DNA of 64,000 nt from NCBI GenBank assembly GCA_020081605.1, contig JAHREC010000009.1:4898001-4962000 (forward strand), written 5' to 3'. Within the stretch, counting starts at the first letter, position 1, and each line of letters starts with the position of its first letter. Shown here piece by piece: positions 23,911-35,755 of this stretch. The notes under the pieces are model-generated. The model saw only the letters and a list, made by a program, of their open reading frames with translations, ran no database searches and was not told the origin of the DNA. The stretch comes from Albifimbria verrucaria (taxonomy: Eukaryota > Ascomycota > Sordariomycetes > Hypocreales > Stachybotryaceae). The position numbers and the translations under genes were made by a program.

Positions 23911-24989
23911 TACGGTGTTTTTATGTGCTTGCTTCAATGTCGAGGGCCAATGCAATTAGAAGTCGACGAGTCAAAATGTTTTGAGTGGGCAGATGATTGT
24001 AGGATGAGGATGCTCAATAGCCGGGCTTAAGTAGGCGATATCGCAGGCCCCCATCGCTGCCGAGGGTATGCATGCATGCGCCGACTTTCAGGGCGGCCAT
24101 GCTCCTTTGCCACTGTATTCATCAGTTCCGTCACTTTTGTAGCATGTGGCTCGCTAGGTTTTCGGATGTTGGAGCCACGGCATCGCCTTCATGAATTGCC
24201 TTCCTTTCTTTAGCCTTGATGATTACTCTCAATCATGACTGGACCGCTCAATACGGGGAGACCTAGACTGGTATGACCTACGGGAGTAAGTTAGGCGCCT
24301 GCGCTTCGGCCGAACACGGACATGTTTATTAATAGAGCTTCCCTCATGAAGGGAAGCCATTTTACCCTATGAAGCTCTGTGAATTGCCTCCTATGAATCT
24401 TCCATTTCAACCATGCTAGAGAAAATGTTGGAACACTTGCAGCAACTCGTCATAATAAATTTTTTTTATTGGCTTTTGAAGAATTGTGGAAAACTGGCAT
24501 AGCTGCTAACATGTATTCCTGCAATCAATTTCGCAAAAGCCGTGACCTTTAGTCTTGGCTAAACATGATATTCACAAGACGTGGCATCTTGAACACTGTA
24601 TTGAAGATCAGTTTTCGTCTCATAAGCCATAGACATACAGGGTTATACCTTCAGTTGGGCAGCCTCAGCAAGTATTTAAAGAATGCCATAAGAGGGGACG
24701 CAAAGATACGCCAGAGGGCCGGCGGTTGCAGGGGCTACGAGGGAGCGCCTCAACAGGGCTCTACAGGGCATCAGGTCCTATATCCATAGAGGAGTGTTGC
24801 TGATTCATCCATGGCATGGTGGATTGGCTGATTAATCCGTCAAGGAAGACCTTGTAAAAGGGATTTAGGATTCACCATCTGGTTGGCCTTGGCAATCATT
24901 TAGCATAACTCTTCTCTAAAAGGACACATTTACAAGCATCTCAAGGCATCAAGGGCTTGCTCTACGACCAGGGCTTCTTGGTGGAATTA
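23911..24989. other. Intergenic, divergent promoter region
   Basis: About 1.1 kb between the PhyH gene (minus) and the Zn2Cys6 regulator (plus). A small hairpin-capable inverted repeat (CTTCCCT...AGGGAAG) lies near 24343. No gene is supported. Confidence 0.45.
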
Positions 24990-26316
24990 ATGACCACCCT
25001 ATAGCCTACCATACCCGTTCCAAACCCGATCTTCCGCATAATGCCCGCAATTCCCGCCTGAAAGCCTGTGATGCCTGTGCCAGCTCTAAGCGGCGATGCG
25101 ACAAGCAGCTCCCTGAATGTCAGCGATGCGTGGACAATGACTTGGATTGCACTTATCCACAACGGTTGAAGCGAAGAAAAAAGCGCACAGCAGGCTATTA
25201 TGGTATACAAGAAAGTTTGAACCTGCCGGATCACGGCATTACCAAAGTCCCTGGCAATGGTCTTGAGTTTGGGGTTGGATTTCCGCGGATACCACTGATC
25301 CCCAGACCTCCTTGGCATTTTCTGCAGGTCCATACGAATCCCTAGTGGCGGAATATGCTGCAAATCCGACGGATCAACAGATTCTATTCGATTCCAACAG
25401 CCCTCCTGAAGGGCTTTGTCCCTGGTTTCTCGAACACGAAACCTGGATGATGCTTCAATGCAGCCACAAGCCAGCTTGCGCAGCTGACGACGAATTGGAG
25501 CATTACATCGCAGCGATGAGAGGCATGTTGCGGTCCTGGGTCGAAAATGGCTACAATAGCTTCATTCATCGTCGCTTATATGCCAAAGGCATGCCTGATT
25601 GTCTTCGAGACGCATTCACAACGCTCGCCACTTACACTAACCATACGCCAGCGGTAAGGGAGCTGGTACTACAGATTGCCGAAGATCGCTTGTCCGCTCT
25701 CACTCTTCAAAGTCTGCCTACCGGGAGCGGTGCAGACAGCATATTACTTCAGCTGGCACATGTTCAAGCGCTGTTCGTATATGAGTTCATAGGTCTATTT
25801 GACGCATCTGTGCGTCTGCGTGCCGCTGCTGAGAAACGGCTCCCTATTCTCCGTCGATGGGTAGTTCAAATGTGGGAAACTGTCAGGCATTATCGCGGTG
25901 AGGACATTCTGCTTAACCAGCGTACACTAAGGTGGTCGCCAACCCAGTTTGACCTGGAGTACGAAACCGCCTCGGAGATGTGGCAGTTATGGAGCTTGAC
26001 CGAGAGCGCCCGGCGATCGCATCTGGTCGTCGACAGTGTTGCCAACATATACGAGATTATGACCAAGAAGATAGTCGACTGTGCTGGTGGCGTCATGTTC
26101 ACCGCACGGCAGGGCCTGTGGGAAGCTGACACTGCAATCAAATGGTTCGAGCTTTGCTGTGCAAAGCCTCCATTACTTGTGCCATCGCTACAGCCTGGGC
26201 CCCTGATTGCACAATATGCAGCAGAAGAAATTGATGATTTTGCAAAGCTATGCTGGACATTCTTAATTGGTGGCGATAAAATCAAGTGCTGGATCGAGAA
26301 GAGCAAAGAAACATAG
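24990..26316 (+). CDS. Zn2Cys6 fungal transcription factor
   Basis: The DNA-binding domain reads CDACASSKRRCDKQLPEC then QRCVDNDLDC, the CX2CX6CX6CX2CX6C spacing of GAL4-type binuclear zinc clusters, followed by a basic KRRKKR patch. About 420 residues follow, with a mostly helical C-terminal part (WMMLQCSHK..., LRSWVENGYNSFIHRRLY) typical of short cluster-associated regulators. The likely start ATG at 24990 is out of frame by one base at the C3 run 24997-24999, and a second one-base loss lies around 25270-25295. It sits between the PhyH and aldo-keto reductase genes, so local pathway control is a reasonable guess. Confidence 0.82.
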
Positions 26317-26920
26317 TCTAGCTGTGGCCGTCAATTGATCCAATTACACGTACACGGCTTGTCCGTTCAAGCCCTTACATTCGCCTTATAACATCAAGAA
26401 TAGTGTACGAGGGCCCAGAAACTAAGCGAACCTTTTAAGCAATAATTTAATCACAGATTAAGCTCTATCACTGCTATTGCCATTTCTTGTACTGTAAGCG
26501 TTATTTTATGGGGATATATCACTACCGTTCAGGATTTTCCCACCAACTAGAGCCCGAAGCGAATACCATTGCACATACCCGCTGCCATTGCATTAATGAG
26601 TGCTACGGTAACACACTGAAAACTGGATACTATCCCTCTCAATCCAATCGCATAGAATTGGCCCTGCCCAATCCTACTCCTAGCGGGCAATGTGCGGGCA
26701 GTTGCGGGAAAGTTGCGGAAGTAACATCTTCCTTAGACAATGTCACCCCTGCGCTTACCAATTGAAGGATTCGTTAACAGGTATGCGTCTATCAAGTCAT
26801 GCGATATTCAGTCCTATACCAACTATATAAAGTAGGATTAGGCTGCCCAATGCTCAGCCTATTCCACAACAATACTGAATCAGTTTCGCTACATTCCAGA
26901 TCCGCAAAGATTTCATCAGC
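26317..26920. other. Intergenic before aldo-keto reductase gene
   Basis: 604 bases. A TATATAA-like stretch at about 26823 lies about 95 bases before the start codon and may be a core promoter. No gene is supported. Confidence 0.4.
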
Positions 26921-28028
26921 ATGTCTTCCAAAACCCCGTACAGATTATTCTCGGAACCCACACGGTAGTAGTTCTCTTCTCAGCCCCATGTGTTCTTTCT
27001 AATTGTATTATCATAGATTGGGGATGTTACTACCAGCCCTGGAATTGCACACTTTGATGATGTGAAGGACGTCAAAGCTGTGCTGGATGCTTTTATGCCC
27101 GTGGCCATAGACAGCTTGATACAGCTCGCAACTACCCAGGCTCCGAGGTTCGACTTGGCCGCGCTGATGCTGCCTCTCGTTTTGTCATTCACACAAAACT
27201 CCTCAACCTTGGACCCAAGTATCATGAGCCAGCAAAGATTTTGGACAGCATCACGCAATCCCTTACTGATCTGAAAGTTCCCAGTGTGGAAACTTTATTT
27301 CTACATGCTCCTGACCGTCAAACGCCTTTTGAAGACCAAGCAAGGGCAATTAACGAGGCCTACAAGCAAAACAAATTCAAGAAGTTTGGAATCTCCAATC
27401 ACACTGCTGCAGAAGTACAGCAGTTCATCGACATTTGCGAGCGTGAGGGATACGTCAAACCTAGTGTGTATCAAGGTCATTACAACGCAATCGTAAGAGG
27501 AGGCGAGGAAGAACTATTCCCACTGTTGCGTAAACACAATATTTCATTCATGGCATATAGGTAAGTTAATTTCAAGTCAGTCTCTAACCCCAAATTAACT
27601 TTTGGGTCAGTCCCGCCGCAGGTGGTCTCTTCACAGGCAATGCTGCCACCGCCAAGCGCTGGAATAAAGATGTAAGTCTATCCAAGATAGTTAGATTTTA
27701 CAGCGCTAATAATCCCAAGAATGTTATTGGCAATCTTTATAGCACCTTATATGGTAAGCCACCTGTTCAGGCTTCTGTCGCAACTGTGCGAGATGCCGCC
27801 GAGAAATATGGCATTAGCGGACATGCTGCTGCAATACGGTGGACTGCTTTCCATAGCAAATTGGATGGAAAATACGGCGACGGCGTAATCTTTTCAGCCT
27901 CAAAGATCGAGCAGCTTCACAACACGCTTGATGCATTTGAGGCAGGGCCGCTCCCCGCTGAGCTTGCTGATGCTATCACTGCTGTTTATGATACCGTCAA
28001 GGGCTCCGAGCCTGTCTATCATCTTTGA
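26921..28028 (+). CDS. Aldo-keto reductase, AKR7 (aflatoxin aldehyde reductase) type
   Basis: Exons 26921-26964, 27017-27560, 27611-27671 and 27720-28028 with three 48-52 bp introns. The family pattern includes QLDTARNY (catalytic Asp/Tyr region), FVIHTK (catalytic Lys), TLFLHAPDRQTPFED (catalytic His), KKFGISNHTAAEVQQF, PSVYQGHYNAI and AYSPAAGGLFTG. It is about 320 residues, a soluble NADPH-dependent aldehyde or ketone reductase. Two one-base losses are needed, in the TT at 26948-26949 and the T4 run 27091-27094. A role in detoxifying reactive aldehydes or in the adjoining putative cluster is inference. Confidence 0.88.
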
Positions 28029-28414
28029 TGTTGCTTAGCTTCCATGGCATGAATCACAATACTTTGGATATTGGGATCAGGCACCTATTTCAACAGGATT
28101 TAGAATACAACACTGGGTGCAATAGCTGGAGCACGAGGGATGGAGTCCGAGGTACGATACTGCTAAACTTGTTGTCATTTGAGGTCAACTTGACAGTAAT
28201 TAAGCTCCAATCCTCTGCGTCTCTCTCTTCTTGCAATAAATAAACACTTTTATGAGCTAAAACTCGTCATTAGAGCATTTTATTATGCTAATAACCAGGA
28301 CTGACTTCTGAATGCATAATATGAACATCATGCTGTAGCATTCCAGAAACTTGTGTTGGTTGGTAGGTAAGTAATAGCCGCCTAAGATGTAATCTGGTGA
28401 TAAAAACTTTTGGC
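28029..28414. other. Convergent intergenic region
   Basis: 386 bases between the convergent reductase and permease genes. No gene is supported. Confidence 0.5.
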
Positions 28415-30317
28415 TCAGGGCACATACACAATCGCCGATCTTCCATCCTGACTCTGTACCTTGCCCTGCTTCACCCGGCGATTGTGTATCAGGTAGATAG
28501 CTTCTTGCAGAATGGCAAATATCATCCCTACCGAAACCATGATTATCATGGTTCTAAGGCCCGTTTGATAGCTTCAACTTGTTAATCCTGTTTTATCTTT
28601 CTGGACGAGGGTCACTTACAAAGGAGTATCGCCCTGGCGAAAATATTGCGTGCCCACCATCAATCCACTTATAGCGCTCATTACCCACATTCTACTCCAA
28701 ATGTTAGCGGCTTAGATGATTTCCTGTATAGTCTCTCGTTGTGAACATACGCAATTGCAATGCTTCGCTCTCTTGGATCAATGCAGTTTAGCTGAACCCA
28801 AGAGTTATGGACTGGATGGTAACCGACAGCAAAACTGTTGACTAGAGTCCACAAGCCCCAACGACTCCATTTCCCTGCCTGCGGATGCAGTTGTCTCGCC
28901 AAGATAAGCGCAATCAGGTAGCACGCATGGGCTGTGATAACGCTACCACCACGTTGATTTGTTTTATCGCTCATAAATGCAAACAGAAACACTACCACCA
29001 AGGCTAGGAGGCCACCAACAGCAGCCAATGCATTGGCCGTGATTCTATCAAATCCAAGAGCCCTGGTTGTCTTGTCAATACCTCAAAGCTTCACCAACAC
29101 TAACGCCACTATAGGCATTAGGTATGCAGTGGTTGGTAGGAGTGTTTATGCGTAGGGGCAACTAACATGATGATAGAAGGAGTGTAAGTTGTCAAAGGAC
29201 TCCATGTAGAGAACACAGCAAAAGTGGACACATAATGTGGCCAACGTCGATAATTCTTCACCGTTTGCCACACAATTGTTCCTGGAATTGCCATTCCCTG
29301 AACTCCAGGTCGTTTTCCTTCATCGTCTTTCTCAAGTCGGGCTTGTAAGATCTGCTGATCTTGGGGTGTAAATTGGATCAACCCTTTCCCAATCAATGGA
29401 TGCGGTACGTCAGGAGAACCGGGCAGAAAAACAAGAATGAGTATTGAAACACAAATGGTAAATAGACCCTCGACTGACGACAGAGTATTAGCGGCTGTAG
29501 ATGGCGGAAATTTGGCTTATACTTACGCATAAACAGCCATTGCCACCCACGAAGGCCTCTCACCATGTCAAGTTTGAGGATTCCAGAAGCCAACAAGGGG
29601 CTGATGGCGTTACCAGAAAACATTCCGAAGAAAAATAAGGCTACCCGTTTTGCAAGTTCGCCCTTGGTGTACCAAGTCGACAGGGTATAAACCGCTCCAG
29701 GTATGTAACCCGCCTCCGTAAGCCCTAAAATCAGTCTGATAGCTAGGAATCCAGCCCGGTTACGAACGAAGACCTGCATGGTAGCAACGAGGCCAAACAT
29801 GAGGACCTGAACTGCGATCCATTTGCGGGGCCCAACCTGGCAAGTCCAGTTAGATAGGCACGACATTATGGTATAGTCAAACCAACCCGCTGCAATGCCA
29901 TGTTGCACGGTATCTCCAAGACGACAATTCCCATAAACATGAGCTGGTTCCCTAGATTAATAGTATTTTGACTGACACCAATATCAATCGCAAAGCCGCC
30001 TGTCAACGCGCTGGCTAGATTCATGCGGTCAAGTTGAAAGACGAGAAGCCCAAGGAAAAGAAGAGCAAGAACCGAAAAGTCAACTCTGCATTCATTAAGT
30101 CATGTCCCCAATCTTGTGTATGGGTCACATACTTTAAGCGGGCTTTCGCTACAAGCCTCGGATCAAGCTGAGTCTCGCTAGACGGCCCTTGTTCTGTCGA
30201 TGAATTGTCGTCGTTGTTTCGCTTTTCTCTCGAAACATCCTCCATCGTGGATGTCAGAGCGGCAGAGTCTGTTGGAATTGGCGGCTTGTCTAGCACTCGG
30301 GCCGTAACATCAGCCAT
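28415..30317 (-). CDS. MFS transporter, DAL5/allantoate-permease family (second copy type)
   Basis: Seven exons, high to low: 30317-30133, 30085-29887, 29836-29527, 29473-29167, 29062-28751, 28694-28620 and 28553-28415. All junctions are in frame with no base error. An N-terminal hydrophilic tail (MADVTARVLDKPPIP...SSTEQGPSSET) precedes LDRMNLASAL, PCNMALQRVGPRKWIA and RLILGLTEAGYIPGAVYTLSTWY, all standard for the anion:cation symporter family. The C terminus is VYVP. It is about 505 residues with about 12 membrane segments. The substrate is unknown; vitamin or organic-acid uptake, or export for the neighbouring enzymes, are both possible. It is unrelated in exon structure to the permease at 5.9 kb, so not a recent tandem copy. 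Confidence 0.88.
28535..28553. repeat. Near-perfect 19 bp inverted repeat
   Basis: AACCATGAT-T-ATCATGGTT: 9-base arms around one base, ending exactly at the first base of the last exon of the minus-strand permease. It may be chance or a splice-site hairpin. Confidence 0.5.
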
Positions 30318-31260
30318 TATGTAGTAAGTCGACAAATCAGAGAATAAAGAAAGGTGGTAAATTTGCTTAAAAACTGACAGCAGATTATCTTCAGGCTGCA
30401 TTTACAGCGGCAAAGCCAAGGATGTCCAAGGTCACCATGGTCTATCAGGAGGGTATAGCGCCGATGACACCATCTGAGGAGGACGTTATCAGTGGGGTAT
30501 AATTGCAACTCCTTGTGCCCAAGGCCATTCTAGCAATGATGTGCACCAGCACGGGTGTTAAAATCAAGCATAAGTCAAAGTGGCATGTCTATAGTTGAAC
30601 TATGGTAAAGAGGGTTGCGCTACATGTTACCTGATACCAGCCACAATGTTCTCATTATTTCAAGTCCAGGTTGGTTCCTCGTATGGGTGGGACAAGACGT
30701 CTATATTTCATGGTAGGTATGCCAGGCCATTGAAACTTTGTATATGAGCTAGCATGCGTATTCTCCGCCTGCAAGACTCTGTAAGAAAGAATCTTGTACA
30801 ACTTTGACTTGGCTTCCATCATTGAGTCTGCAAAACAAGGATCTCATCCCCAACATGAATCCACAGTCGACGTTAGAGCTTAGCACAGGCTTGATTCATC
30901 TTGTCCAACAAGCCCAATAGCCAATTTGGCTGGTTCCCACCATAGTCGCAGACCCTGCACGTGTGGGGCACATGGCGTGCTTAGACTTGTTTATCATGTC
31001 AGTAACCCTCGTTCGTCCGACCCACACGCTATTCCACCACGCTGTTCCTTAGCCGAGTAGCGGTTGGGCCAACCCCAGACGCAACACAGACATTCGGGTG
31101 CCAGTTTGGTGGGCGGAATTCATTTAGAAGTTGCGTTGAAGTCGAGATTGACCTGGCTGAGCGCCTGTCTCCATTTGCTGCCTTGTCCGTACTGGGTTGC
31201 ATTCTCACGTCTCATACCATCTAAGCGTGCTACGGTTCTCTCTCACCGCTGAAGAAGAAA
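30318..31260. other. Divergent intergenic region
   Basis: 943 bases between the permease (minus) and flavin monooxygenase (plus) starts, so it should hold both promoters. No ORF of note. Confidence 0.45.
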
Positions 31261-32808
31261 ATGCCTGCCACAGCGGTGAAGCGTGTCGCCGTTATTGGCA
31301 CAGGCCCGGCTGGAGCGATTGCTATAGATGCTCTTGCTCAGGAGAAGGCATTCGACCTCATTCGTGTGTTTGAGCGTCGTGAAGGCCCTGGAGGGTGCTG
31401 GTGAGTGCAACTCAAAAATTTCTCAGCTTGTCACTAACGTTGAGAAAAAAGGATTGGAGACACCACACAACCGCCAACGCTGGTCAACTTTGCTTCACTA
31501 GCTAGCAGAACAGCTGATCCTCCCTTGCCTATCCCAGAGCGTCTTCCAGCTTCTTTACCCAAGTCGGATCAGCCTCGCTTCGCAGAGTCTTCAATTTACC
31601 CTTATTTAGAAACAAATGTCGACCATATTCCCATGGCATTCACTCAGGAACCCATCCCAACAGAGATCAGTGAAAGGTCTCTTGCTTTGTACGGGCCGAC
31701 ATCCCCTTCCGCCATTGGGAAGTGTTGAAACGATACATCACGAGCTTGATCCAGCGAAAAGGCTATGAGGACTTCATCTCATACAATACGACTGTAGAGC
31801 GAGTCGAAAAGGTGGGATCTGAGTGGAAGGTTACGCTTCGCAAAGAAGGCAAGGAGTCCGACTACTGGTGGGTGGAATGGTTTGACGCTGTTGTCGTCGC
31901 AAGTGGCCATTATTCTGTGCCTTACGTGCCCAAGATTGAAGGCCTAGAAGAGTTCGAGAACTCCCGGCCCGGTAGTGTCTTGCACTCCAAATATTTCCGA
32001 GGCAAGGATCAATTCAAGGGAAAGGTGAGCATTTCCTTTGGCTGGAAGCTCTCACATAACTAACAGACCTGTTCAGAATGTCGTTATTGTCGGCGCCTCT
32101 GTCTCGGCTGCCGATATTTCTTTCGACCTTGTCGGAACAGCAAAGTCACCAGTTCATTCCGTAATTATCGGTCATACCGCGAATGGCTACTTCGGTGACG
32201 AGGCTTTCAAGCATCCTGGAATCCAGATGCAGCCATCTATAGCACGAATCACTGGTCGCACAGTGCACCTGGTTGACGGAAAGTGCATCGAGAACGTGGA
32301 CTACATAATATTCGGCACTGGCTATTCATGGACGTTACCTTTCCTACCGAGCGTCCCTACCCGGAACAATCGTGTCCCCGACTTATACCAGCATGTCGTC
32401 TGGGTCAATGACCCTACATTACTATTCGTTGGTGCCGTCAATGCTGGCTTCACATTCAAGATCTTTGAGTGGCAAGCCGTCTTTGCAGCGAGGTTGCTAG
32501 CCAACAGAGCCACGTTGCCAAGCGTTGAGGAGATGCGAAACTGGGAAACAGAGCGTATTTGTGCCCGTGGGGACGGTCCAAAGTTTGCACTTGTTTTCCC
32601 AGACTTTGCCGACTACTTTGAGACGCTGCGTCGAATGTGCGGAGAAGGAGAGCCGGGTGTAGGACGAAAGCTTCCAAAGTTTCGTCCCGAGTGGTATCGC
32701 TCGTTCATGGATGGCCATGAACTACGCAAAGAGATGTGGCGGAAGATCAACGCAGAGGCTATTGCTGCAGCATCTGCTTCGTCCGATCCTCTTCGTGCAC
32801 GCCTCTAA
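31261..32808 (+). CDS. Flavin-containing monooxygenase (FMO/BVMO-like)
   Basis: Exons 31261-31400, 31452-32024 and 32077-32808 with 51-52 bp introns. The FAD-binding motif is VAVIGTGPAGAIAIDAL at residues 8-24. RHWEVLKRYI and DAVVVASGHYSVPYVP follow, then the NADP site VVIVGASVSAADIS and the FMO-family FGTGYSWTLPF. It is about 480 residues, soluble, with no targeting signal. One base is missing at the C4 run 31703-31706, which splits SPFRHW. The family adds one oxygen to N, S or ketone groups. It is divergent from the DAL5-type permease with a shared 0.9 kb promoter region, suggesting co-regulation (inference). Confidence 0.88.
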
Positions 32809-33715
32809 GAGTCATGTCATAAGCACACCCAGTCTCTTGTATCAGATATCGGTTGAATTCTGCATTTCTTGGGAATATGAAGTTTCCCTTCCCCAATGGC
32901 TTCAAAAGAGTAGCATAGAAATATTATTTTCTCGACGTGGTTCCTTCCAGCTATACTGCATCAATGAATTCGCAAGCCCGTTCCGTCAAGATGCCTTTAA
33001 ATTATCAAAAATATTTTATAAGAGTACACCTAACACTTGTATATAAACAACAGTCCAGTGCATTCCGTCATCCACAATTCTCGCGTATCATTGGCCAGGT
33101 TGTATTCCATCTCAAAGTCCGCAACTCCTTCAAAAGTCCGCAGTTCCGCTTGCACTTCCGTACTCTTCGGCCAGATAATTTAACTCCGTGAAGCAAATGG
33201 GTTATTTTACATGTACCATACTTAGAGACTCTGTTATGATAGGTTTACATACGGCTTCCCCAAATGGCGTATGCTTAGGACCCATATTTTGCCCAATATC
33301 ACACTTCACCGTTTATGGCTGGCTATACGCCGGCTTCATCAGTTGCCTTGTACCATATAACGTTATGTTGGTTCGTCCGTGAATTACAGGGCTATTCATG
33401 AGCCTTTCGGATAGAAATATCATGCCGGGCTGTGCGCAACGGACCAGTAATAAGCCGCTTCTATCTCCAGTTCGTTATGAAGCTGCTCCTAGAGTGGAAC
33501 CCCGGGCAGGTCTCCGTCCCTGTCATACTGACAGATGACTTACTACCATGAAGTCTTACATGACGAGACAATTGGCCAATGAGTCTTTTTCCTCCGTGAC
33601 ACACTCATTTGCATCATATTATCGGTCGGCACAATTAATTCATCCTTACGTCTAGTCAACGTTGTTAGTGTTGTCGTCAAGGAACAAGGCTGGGTACATA
33701 ATGCCAGAATTAACA
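32809..33715. other. Intergenic before lipase-like gene
   Basis: About 900 bases, AT-rich, with only short ORFs. No gene is supported. Confidence 0.45.
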
Positions 33716-33760
33716 TATAAAGTGATTTGGGAGACACCCTTTCTTTCTTTCTCTACCCCA
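33716..33760 (+). promoter_or_regulatory. Core promoter of lipase-like gene: TATA box and CT tract
   Basis: TATAAAG at 33716-33722 is followed by a pyrimidine-rich tract (CCCTTTCTTTCTTTCTCTACCCC) at about 33738-33760, just before the start codon at 33775. TATA plus CT-rich leader is a common strong fungal promoter layout. Confidence 0.55.
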
Positions 33761-33774
33761 ATCATTCATCGAAA

Positions 33775-35244
33775 ATGCATATTCAGACCCTCTTTGCCGG
33801 CGCAGCGGCCTGTCTCGCCATTGTGGAAGCTCAGCTACCAGTCGCCAAATCGTTCTCTACTAGCTTCAACTCGAGCTTCGAATTATCTGAGGCTCAAATC
33901 CAAGCCGCCAGCCTTGATCCTACTTCGGTGAACAGCATTAACACGATTTTGAACTTTGAAAGATCTAAATTAGCCAACGGTGGGCCTCGCCAGGATGACT
34001 TTTATACGCTTCCACCCCGTCCCAAGGGAACCTTGAAGCCTGGTCAAGTTCTCAAAATTCAGAAAGTGACGGACCCAGCTCCTTTCAGCATTGCTTCTGG
34101 ATCGTCCTTGAGCAGGATCCTGTACACTACTCGAGATGCGAATGGTACCGTCTTGCCAGCAAGCGCTTATATCCTTTGGCCCTACATTCCCCGCCAATAC
34201 GGTTCATCTGCCAAGGGTAAAGCCGCCGCAGTACTCTGGGCCCATGGAACATCCGGCTACTTTGCAGATGCAGCTCCCTCTGCCTATCGTAATCTTTACT
34301 ATGAGAACGTTGTACCCCTGGCCCTTGCAGAAGCTGGCTATGCAATCATCGCTCCAGACTACGCTGGGTTGGGTGTCAGCAAGGATTGGGATGGCAATAT
34401 TATCCCTCATCAATACTTTGCCGTGCCTGCTGGTGCACAGGACACCTTGTACGCTATGCAAGCCGCAATTACAGCTTTCGATGACCGTTTGACTGGCAAA
34501 TTTGCAATCGCAGGGCACAGCCAAGGTGGATCGATTGCTTGGGCCACTGCCGAGCTTCTGGCAACACCGAGCAGACTTGCGGAGTTCAAAGACTTGATCA
34601 AGAATTATGTGGGCACTATATCATTTGCACCAGTCACAAAGGTCTGGATAGGTCCGTTCTTTGCCAAAATCATGGTTGCCTTTCGTCTCTCCAGCATCTA
34701 TCCAGACTTTAAACTTGAAGACTGGCTCAAACCTCTTGGGCTTGACAGGGTCAAACTCCTAGAGGAAATTCAAGGCAGCACCGGTTTGGTCCCTTATTTG
34801 CTTTCGTCAGCACCAGAGGACGATATCATCAGGCCAACTTGGTACAATTCATCTTACCATGCACGTGCTTTTGAAGGGCTAGCCGATCTTGGGAACAAAC
34901 CATTGCAGGGGCCATTGCTTGTTGTTCAAGGAACCAACGATTGGGCCGTGATGGAAAACGACACAACTGCTGCCGTGGCGAACGTTTGTGGTCTCAAAAA
35001 TTCACCTGATTTAGAGTATTATAGAATCAAGGGCTTCGGACATACACCAACCATTGCCGCCACACGCTCCCTGTGGCAGCGATGGTTAGAAGACAGGTTC
35101 AATGGAAAGGTTGCCTCTAAAGGTTGCAAGACAACCGATATTGACGGATGGCTTGGTGATGAGGCTCATTTTACAGGCAGTAACGGGTTCTTTCAATGGG
35201 CTGGAGCTCCTGAATTTCTGTATCAGGTTTCTGGGGCAAACTAA
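33775..35244 (+). CDS. Secreted alpha/beta-hydrolase, secretory-lipase-like
   Basis: Single exon, 489 residues, no frame break. The signal peptide is MHIQTLFAGAAACLAIVEA. The nucleophile elbow is AGHSQGG; candidate acid and base lie in VVQGTNDWAV and KGFGHTPT near the C terminus. The oxyanion-side LWAHGTSGY and APDYAGLG are typical of the fungal secretory lipase / prolyl-type alpha/beta hydrolase group. Several N-glycosylation sequons (NSS, NGT, NDT) fit secretion. Likely substrates are esters or lipids outside the cell; it could also act on other esters. It was chosen as a real gene because of its length, signal peptide and complete catalytic set. Confidence 0.88.
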   Translation: MHIQTLFAGAAACLAIVEAQLPVAKSFSTSFNSSFELSEAQIQAASLDPTSVNSINTILNFERSKLANGGPRQDDFYTLPPRPKGTLKPGQVLKIQKVTDPAPFSIASGSSLSRILYTTRDANGTVLPASAYILWPYIPRQYGSSAKGKAAAVLWAHGTSGYFADAAPSAYRNLYYENVVPLALAEAGYAIIAPDYAGLGVSKDWDGNIIPHQYFAVPAGAQDTLYAMQAAITAFDDRLTGKFAIAGHSQGGSIAWATAELLATPSRLAEFKDLIKNYVGTISFAPVTKVWIGPFFAKIMVAFRLSSIYPDFKLEDWLKPLGLDRVKLLEEIQGSTGLVPYLLSSAPEDDIIRPTWYNSSYHARAFEGLADLGNKPLQGPLLVVQGTNDWAVMENDTTAAVANVCGLKNSPDLEYYRIKGFGHTPTIAATRSLWQRWLEDRFNGKVASKGCKTTDIDGWLGDEAHFTGSNGFFQWAGAPEFLYQVSGAN

Positions 35245-35755
35245 CACACAAATCCTTTGCTGTCTTGTGGGCTTGAAGGGCATATATTTATTTTCTCCCT
35301 TGAAACCGATCGTTGGGTGTCAATGCGTCCAAACTGGGACATAACTACAACCTTCAGACATTTTACACTTATGTTAAAGGTGGCCGTCATAGACGTTGAT
35401 TGTTCTTTAGTCTCCCAGAGTCATAATTATTCTCCATGTTAATATAGTATCATTAGTCTAAAATCTGGTATCTGATGTTGCGCTTAGTTCGTTTACGACC
35501 AGCCGCCCTTCGTTCTTCCTTGGTTCAGGAAGTATTCGCTGGGGTTCTCAACCATGTCGTCCAATTCCCAGTTCTTCTCCTCTTTCTTCTTCCACATCTT
35601 CCTTATGCTTGCTGGACCCAACCATGCTATGCTTGTGTCGACTGGGCACCACGTAACATCGTTCCTACAGCACAATTTACAGCGCGGCTTCCTAGTGACG
35701 TAATAAATATATATAATAATAAACTCAGAATAGACCCAGTAAGGCTATCTTACTA
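35245..35755. other. Convergent intergenic region
   Basis: About 510 bases, AT-rich with a TA/TAA-rich run near 35700-35725. No gene is supported. Confidence 0.5.
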
